NCBI RefSeq assembly: GCF_041146395.1
Contig: NC_090999.1
Span: 70,871,001 to 70,935,000, forward strand
Reading direction: 5' to 3'
DNA from: Eulemur rufifrons
Lineage: Eukaryota; Chordata; Mammalia; Primates; Lemuridae
DNA length: 64,000 bases
Shown here: in pieces, positions 57,362-64,000 of the stretch
Layout: the number at the start of each line of letters is the position of its first letter
Position numbering within the stretch: position 1 is the stretch's first letter
The notes under the pieces: generated by a model
What the model was told of the DNA's origin: nothing
What the model saw: only the letters and a program-made list of their open reading frames with translations
Databases searched by the model: none
Translations under genes and position numbers: made by a program

Positions 57362-60300
57362 CCAAGTGTTATAAGGAAAAAAATAAAATAAATTAAAAAG
57401 GAAAAAAACCTCTTTAGATAGGTAACTTAACTTTATTTGGGGTTTGTTTCTGAAGGCCAGATAGATATACTATGGTAAATTCCCTTCTTTCAACCCCTGA
57501 TAAGAAAAAACTTACCCTGTCAATCAATTAGTTGTAAAGCATTTAGTCTTAGAATATTAACAGATAACCAGGTAACTTCAGACTGCTTGTCTCTAGGGTT
57601 TTTTCTAAGACATGTTAGGAGTTTTTTGAAGGAAAGTATAGCAGTAGTGAACGTTTTAATTTGGATCTGCTCCATTACTCCAAATATCGTTGAAACACAA
57701 CACCGATGGTCATTTTTACCGGGCAATATGCAAACACTGAGAGAAGTAGGACCCACATTAATAAGGGAGATAATAATAGGTTGGCTAGGAGCAGAATTGT
57801 GTTTCTTACAGCAGAATGTTTGAGCAACTCTTCCATCCTTTTTTTCCATGAACAGAGATTAGAGCCATTTATTGTTTTGGGGTGGTAATTTATATTTAAA
57901 CATGGTATTTGTGGAATTTGGGAAATTCACTTCAGACATATGAAAGTTAACACTAATATGTGTGTATATGTGGGTTTGTGTATATATTGGAGGGACTAGG
58001 AAGTGACAAAAGTAATCCAAAAATCATAATGTTAAGACAGATGTTAGAGGTAAATGAAATCTTTATTGTCATAAATTGCTTTCCAATCCAATAGTGATAA
58101 AGGGATAAAGGTTACTTTCAAAACAAACATTTACCAAGTTCCAGGAAATGAATCTATTTGTATTAAAAGCACTTAGCAATTACACAAGCCTTTTTCTTCT
58201 TTATTTACCAAGCAATTGACACTTAAGGTCGCTTTGGTTGCTTTGGGGCACTTGGTGTGCCCTCCCTTAAGCTTTCAAAAACATATAATATTAATACATG
58301 GTAACCATTTGCCACTGACTGGCATTGTGAAGAGTTGGAATAGGGGCAATGTACTAACAGGAAAGGTTGATGACAAATTTCATATTTGTAATTTGAAATC
58401 TGTTCTTCATACATTAGTGGTGCTCCCTATTTAAAGGAACTCCACAAATTATAATTTTATCCAGTGAAGAATTTGTAACACATAATTACTATTGGTTTTC
58501 TTACAAGTCAGAATATGGCTTCACAGTTTTTGAGGCTCATGGTATAATAGTTTCTCAGACTAATGGTTTGATTATGAGCAGGAAATGTGCTTTCTGTAGC
58601 CATCTTATCAAAAAACAAAGTGACACAAAAGAATCTCAAGTCATGCAGAACTCAAGTAGAGTTCTGCCAAAGGGACTCTAGTGCTAATCAAGTAATATTG
58701 GAATAATTTTTTTATTCCTCTAAAAAAATCTCCCCTTTGGCATCATGGTTGGTTAGGAGTCTTGGGCTTCATAGGAATAGAACATTCTACACTAAAATAA
58801 TGTCTTAGTCCTACTTTTTCCTTTCTTGCTTTAGAAATTATGTAAGATACTTTCTCCGAATGTGTGAATTTTTTTATAGAACACCTAAGATTCTTTGCAT
58901 TTCAAATTCCTAGAAGAAATAGATACACATTTAAATAACCATATAAATTCAGTCCAAGGTATCTAGGCTTTTTCATTTTTAATGTTTAAATCAAAAACTT
59001 CTTATAAGTGGAAATATTTAAAACTTTGGAACTATTGGAAAATATTTAACTAAAGCAATTGTTTGTTAAATGTAGCATTTTAAGTATATTATGTACATAT
59101 ATTAAGTACAGTAAGTATTGGTTTATTTTAAAGCTCTGATAGCAGTGATATAGAAATATCCTTTCTCATTTAAAAAACTGAACCAGTAAAAGATTTAAAA
59201 AAATTTTGAAAACATTAAATGCTTTTAAGTAATTATACCAACACTTTTATTCTGGATTTACATACATAATTAATTTATCAATTTTATAGAGTGATCAGAG
59301 TTAGAGAAGATGATTTTTACATTTAGAATAAAAAACTTTTAAATTCAGCAATATGTGAAACATATATTGTATTATGTTTACCAGAGTCTTTCTGGTTTAA
59401 TACATTAAATACACATTTCTTTCTTTCTCTCTCTCCCCCTTTTTTTTTTTTAATTCATTGACTGTATTCATGTAACTGCTGATCTCTTTACTAGGGAATT
59501 TTAAATACAATTTATTACTTATTTAATGCTTCTGAATTTAAAATGTACTTGAAGTGGTTTATTTATCTTTGGCAAGTTACCCCTTGAGACTCTAACTTTC
59601 TATTTTGTAAAGCTAATTTAAATAATTATTTAAACATGAACAAATTCCTGGTTATCTTCTCCTTTTCTTACTTTGTGGGGTCAGCATAATGATGTTTGGG
59701 TCCCACTGAGGTGAGGGAGGGAGGCTGCGAAAGGCTCCAGCCCAGAGTGGAGTATGATGTGGACAGGTGGTAAGTCATTTTCCTGGAAGGAATTGGCAGA
59801 AGTCAGTTCTTACTGATTTAGAGACGTTTTTGACCAACTGCAGGTAGGAACTATTAAATCCAGTGGCAAATAAAGAATTTCAAGCATTTTGTGAGAAGTG
59901 ATTGGATGAGGGAGATTTTTCTTTCCTACTTTAAAATTAGAGAAGATATTAGAATTGTTGAATTAGCAGATTCTTCCTAATCTGTATTATTTTCAGTATA
60001 GACTTTTAAGGAAGATTTTAGTTTTGCAGAAAACTGAAATCAGTTTGATGAAATATGAAATTTTATGATATTTATATTTATGCTAATTCTACCACCCAAA
60101 ATTATTGCATGTATAAATTAAATAAAGGTTATAAACCTAAACATATATATCTATTGAACATGTAAAATGTGACTGTGAAAATTCTGATGTGAATTTTTAT
60201 GTTTGATGACTGCATACTTCATAATTTGGCATCATCTTTCATGAGATTCACAAGTCCTGTTTCCATTGTGCTGTTTACTGAGGTTATTTGGCTTTCCTTA

Positions 60301-61860
60301 ATATTAAACAAGTATGTGTTGGTTGCTCCAAAGAGTGACAAATAAAAGAAGATACAGAAACATGGCTGAAAAGGGAGATGAGTTATCCTGCTCTGATACT
60401 TTTTCTGTTTCCTCTTTCTGCTGCTGACTTTCTCTGCAAACTCTTAGATAAAGCTCAAAATTTATTTTTGAGATTTTTGAGGGAATCAAGTGAGACAAAA
60501 AGAAAAGTTTTAAACTGCTGTCTACCGCCACTACTGGCGATGCTCAGTTTTCTGAGTACCACTAACTGTTTAAATGTGCTTATCAGAGCAACTCTTACTG
60601 CTTGAATTTGTGTGTACAGATTGCTGTTAGTGTTGTTAGTACCTATTTTGTTATCAGCCTTCCTAGCTAATTTCCTTGTTTATTAACTAAATGGTTTTCT
60701 TAATGGCTACCCTTTTGACAAATGAAGAAATCTTAGCTGCTCTGAGAGAGAAAACCAAAATTAAAAACTCCCAGCGAAAGGGCAGAGAAACATCTGTATT
60801 CGTGCTGCTGTAGTGGTGTTAGTGTGAGGGAAAATCTGGTGATTGACTTTGATTCTTGACTGAAAGTCACAAAAATATGCATAATTTGGTCTTTATCCAT
60901 AAAACAAATAGCAACTGCCACCAGTTAAAGCAGGGATTTAAATTCCTTTGTTTTGGGTGTGGAAAAGAGAATCTTTTCCAACCTTATCATTAGAGAGTTA
61001 ATTTTTTCCCAAAATATTTTAGAATCTCCATTTTGACAGAGGCACTTTGTTGGTGCTCATAGTTTATTAACTGTGTGTTATTTAGTTTATACTTGAAGAT
61101 TTAGAGGCCTTCAATATTGTGTTTAAAGGAGAAACGTCTTATTATTAAATGATCAAACAAATCTAAATACCCATTGGCATCAGCAAATCTCCCATGATCT
61201 GATGATAGATTTTGGATTAGGGCCTTTGGAAGGGACTCTGGACATTTATATCAGGTGCTAGTTTCAGATTTCTTACCAACCAGTTTAGATTGGTCCAACT
61301 CAATGAGGGCAACACCAGCAGAGCTGGAACCCTCTGTAGCTGTGAACTCCACAGACCCTTCATGAAGTCAGCCTCCAAGGCTCACCGTCAATCCATGTTA
61401 GGGACCACGTTTGTATGTGAATAGTCGAGGACTCTTATAGACATATCTGTGTCTCTGTAATCATTGAATCTGACATGGTACCAAAATGTTTATTTATCCA
61501 CCAGGTGTCATCCCAGAGTTTAGGCAGTGAGATTAGGTATTTGCAGTTCCAGATAGCAGAAACCTACCTTTTAAGTAAGGCCAAAAAAATTGAACTCACT
61601 AGTGTTTAAGTCAGGTAGGAGTCATTCTTGTTCTTGCAAAATTGGTTTCACTTCTGTTACCTGTTTATTTTCATTTATTAAGCAACACAGTAGGTCAAAT
61701 AAATTAGAGAAAATTGTGAAAGAAAAAGCATTTGTCTGGATTCCATCCTTTCATTTAATTCTTGCACTTTTGCCTCCTTTATTTTCTTTCCCCTGGTTGC
61801 CCATCACACTCAGGATCTCACATTCCCTCATTTTCCAAGAGGGAAACTGTAAGTTTCCTT
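57362..61860. other. Long repeat-poor stretch
   Basis: I recognise no transposon and no coding exon over 4.5 kb, only degenerate GT (57958-57985) and pyrimidine (59419-59452) tracts. In a window this dense in transposons, such a gap may reflect selection against insertions, for example an intronic regulatory region. Undetected old repeats are the alternative. Confidence 0.4.
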
Positions 61861-61864
61861 TCTT

Positions 61865-62035
61865 AAACTCAGTCATCTGCTGTCTGTATAACTGTGAGCA
61901 AGTTACTTAACCTCTTGATGCCTTGCTTTCCTTATTTGTAAAATAAGATTACACATATCATAAAGTTGTTATGAGCATTGAATACATTAAGGTGTGTCAA
62001 GCACTTAACTTAGTACCTTGTTGTGCAAAGTGCCA
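61865..62035 (+). mobile_element. MIR SINE
   Basis: 'gtgagcaagttacttaacct', 'ttatttgtaaaataagatta', 'aaagttgttatgagcattga' and 'tcaagcacttaacttagtac' follow forward MIR. Confidence 0.82.
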
Positions 62036-64000
62036 AGTGACCAATTATCTAATAATTGCTAATAAAACTTACTGATAGAGAGCCACACACTTCATTGTCA
62101 ATTTCATAATGTTAAACAAGACAGAGTTGTGAATTCTTTTGAATGTGCAACAGCACAAGGGCTGGTGTTTTGCTTCATGGAATAGACTTGTAGAATGTCT
62201 TAAAGATACAAAAGGACTGTCAGGTCATTCTCCAGAGACTACTAGCATAAGAGAGAATGTTCTGAGATTCCCAGGAATCATTGTGTCTCTTATTTTTATT
62301 GGAAAAGGAGACAACAATAAACATACAGTGTTGAGCTGGTTTATTATTTTATACCTTTTATAACTTTAATTTCTCACATAGTAGACATGGTGCTTTTTAA
62401 ATCCAATGTGAATGTTCTAAATTATACAGCTGTTATTAAATATTATTTAAAATTAATATCTGGCATGGTTGAATGTATTTATTTTTGACACATCATATTT
62501 TTATACATTTGGAATATAAACTTACGCATTTTACTTTGAGAATACCTTATGCAAAATAATTTTGAAGGACATTTTATTTCCTAGTATGTATTTTCAGCAG
62601 GTGGCTAATGGCTTTTGACCTGCTGTAGGCGAATACAAAACTGAATGTCAAACAGAATATTTTTTTAAAAGCTGCATTTTCATTTTGCATAATGAAGCAC
62701 AGTAATATTATTTTGAGATTGCCTTGAATATTTTTTGAAATAGTTATAGATAGAGATGTGTCAATTTGGTAGGAGAAGGAAGAGAAAATTGCAATGTTCC
62801 AGCATTTAGGTTTTAAGAATATTTAAATATATTCAGAATGCTAAATATAAATATTTTAATAAGTAATATAACATCAAATATGTTTATATTTGTATGTTAA
62901 AAGCCATGTAAAGTACACAGTATCAGACTTTCACCTTTCCCATATGTTTGAGCCATTTTTACAAAAAAAAAAAAAACCACATTTTAATTCACCCACTTTC
63001 CTCCTTAGTAATTTCTACTTTCTCTTGAAAATTTATGTGTTATATTCCATGGCCTTTAAGAATTTTACACAAACTTTAAGAATTATACACACTACAGAAA
63101 AATTCTCAATTTTCTTGTGAAAATAGACCATAACATATACTATTGTGACAGAGATTGCTCTGGGAGCCAGGATTAACAATTTTAGATAATTGCTAATGTT
63201 AGTTTAAGTTTTGGCATAAGTTTTTATAAAACATAAGTCTTTGCAATTATGTACCACATTGAATAACACTTGAGTGTACACTTAGTTAAATTTTTGGAGA
63301 TGAAGATGTGCATGCAGCTTGATTAATGACCAAAAATTGAGATGATATGAGAAAATGACAATACAAAGAGTTGTATTTCTTGTACTCTACATATTAGAGC
63401 TGGCATTTTGCCATTGAATTGTATGATGAGGAAGGAATATTGTGTGTGAGCTTTGCATTTAAGGCATAATTTCTAGAGCTAAGTTCTAATTTTGTTTATT
63501 CCCTTAGGTAATTACTGGTTTTCGGCATGCAAAGGAAATATATTACTGGATTTTTTTAATGGCTAAACTTGTATCGTAGATGTCCTTTCTTTAAATTTAG
63601 GCACTGGAAATTCTTCCACATCAAAGTAGCTTGTGATTCTCATTTGTGGCTGGAGAGTTAATCATCTTTTCAATAATGCTTTGAAGTTAGCTTTGCTGCT
63701 TCTTTTTTTCCTTCACTCAGCATGGGTTCATGAATAAAACTAACCAGTCTGATAGGTATAGTGTATTATTGCTCTTGCCTATGGCTCTTGCTAATAAAAA
63801 TTCCAATTCTGGTTAGTTTGCTGGAAACGAATTGGTATAGTATAAGATATACTTTCTCCCTATTATGAAGCCCTCCTACAGAAAATCGATAGGAAAGAAA
63901 GCATGGTAGGTGGGAGGGAAAGATGGTAATTGAGGATTAAGTATATTTTAGCTTTTCTGTATATATTGTGTTTAGTCTGTACCCTGTATGACTTTTTACT
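62036..64000. other. Unassigned AT-rich sequence to the window end
   Basis: No gene, structured RNA or repeat family was recognised. An A-run lies at about 62963-62975. Confidence 0.38.

Noticed and set aside
59685..59769. Possible exon bounded by an acceptor-like ggggtcag and a donor gtaagt
   Set aside because: All three frames contain stops, the pyrimidine tract is weak, and isolated acceptor/donor pairs are common by chance in long introns.

Overview
This window is mammalian nuclear DNA, most likely from a strepsirrhine primate (lemur, galago or loris group). The taxonomic clues are internal. Three Alu copies (3485-3821, 41571-41853 and 48165-48508 reversed) carry the 'gagcaagagc' left-arm signature, and two of them also carry the inter-arm segment ending in 'aactaaaaatatata' that is typical of strepsirrhine Alus. 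The youngest L1 (48678-50416) has the duplicated C-rich 3' UTR known from strepsirrhine L1s. Older AluJ-type copies and MIR, L2, MLT1, hAT-Charlie and Tigger relics are shared with other primates or mammals.

No complete protein-coding gene can be supported. Nearly every long open frame is either inside a transposon (the L1 ORF2 remnants at 49007-49744 and 49930-50451, or L2 and L1M relics) or is a chance frame in GC-rich DNA. The one strong gene signal is a CpG island at about 22380-23900, with its densest core at 22930-23420. It is almost certainly a promoter with one or more 5' exons. I could not name the gene or fix its direction. Credible splice donors occur on both strands, and the 40 kb to the right would fit a long first intron.

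Layout. 1-10.3 kb: intergenic-type DNA with a MER1B-like transposon, MIR copies, a strepsirrhine Alu, old antisense L1, an internally deleted L1M holding a complex inverted and templated insertion, and two related hAT-Charlie elements. 10.3-21.7 kb: mostly unique AT-rich sequence with an L1 relic, an antisense MLT1 LTR, a MER5-type element, antisense L1 3' UTR and an antisense AluJ. 21.7-24.4 kb: GC-rich promoter region. 24.4-45 kb: AluJ copies, long antisense L2 relics, an antisense MLT1 LTR, nested MIRs, two MER1B copies in opposite orientation, a Tigger-type and a MER20-like element. 45-51.3 kb: a probable antisense LTR carrying an Alu, next to a twin-primed, 5'-inverted L1. 51.3-57.4 kb: L2, MIR and L1 relics plus a hairpin. 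57.4-64 kb: repeat-poor and unexplained, apart from one MIR.

I see no prokaryotic-type system, CRISPR array, tRNA or rRNA gene. The most unusual structure is at 6189-7213. An inverted copy of a MIR segment, nearly identical to its partner about 850 bases away, sits inside an L1 next to a patch of short templated direct and inverted repeats. It looks like the scar of a template-switching event. Repeat family names and all boundaries come from reading the sequence against remembered consensus patterns, so they are approximate.
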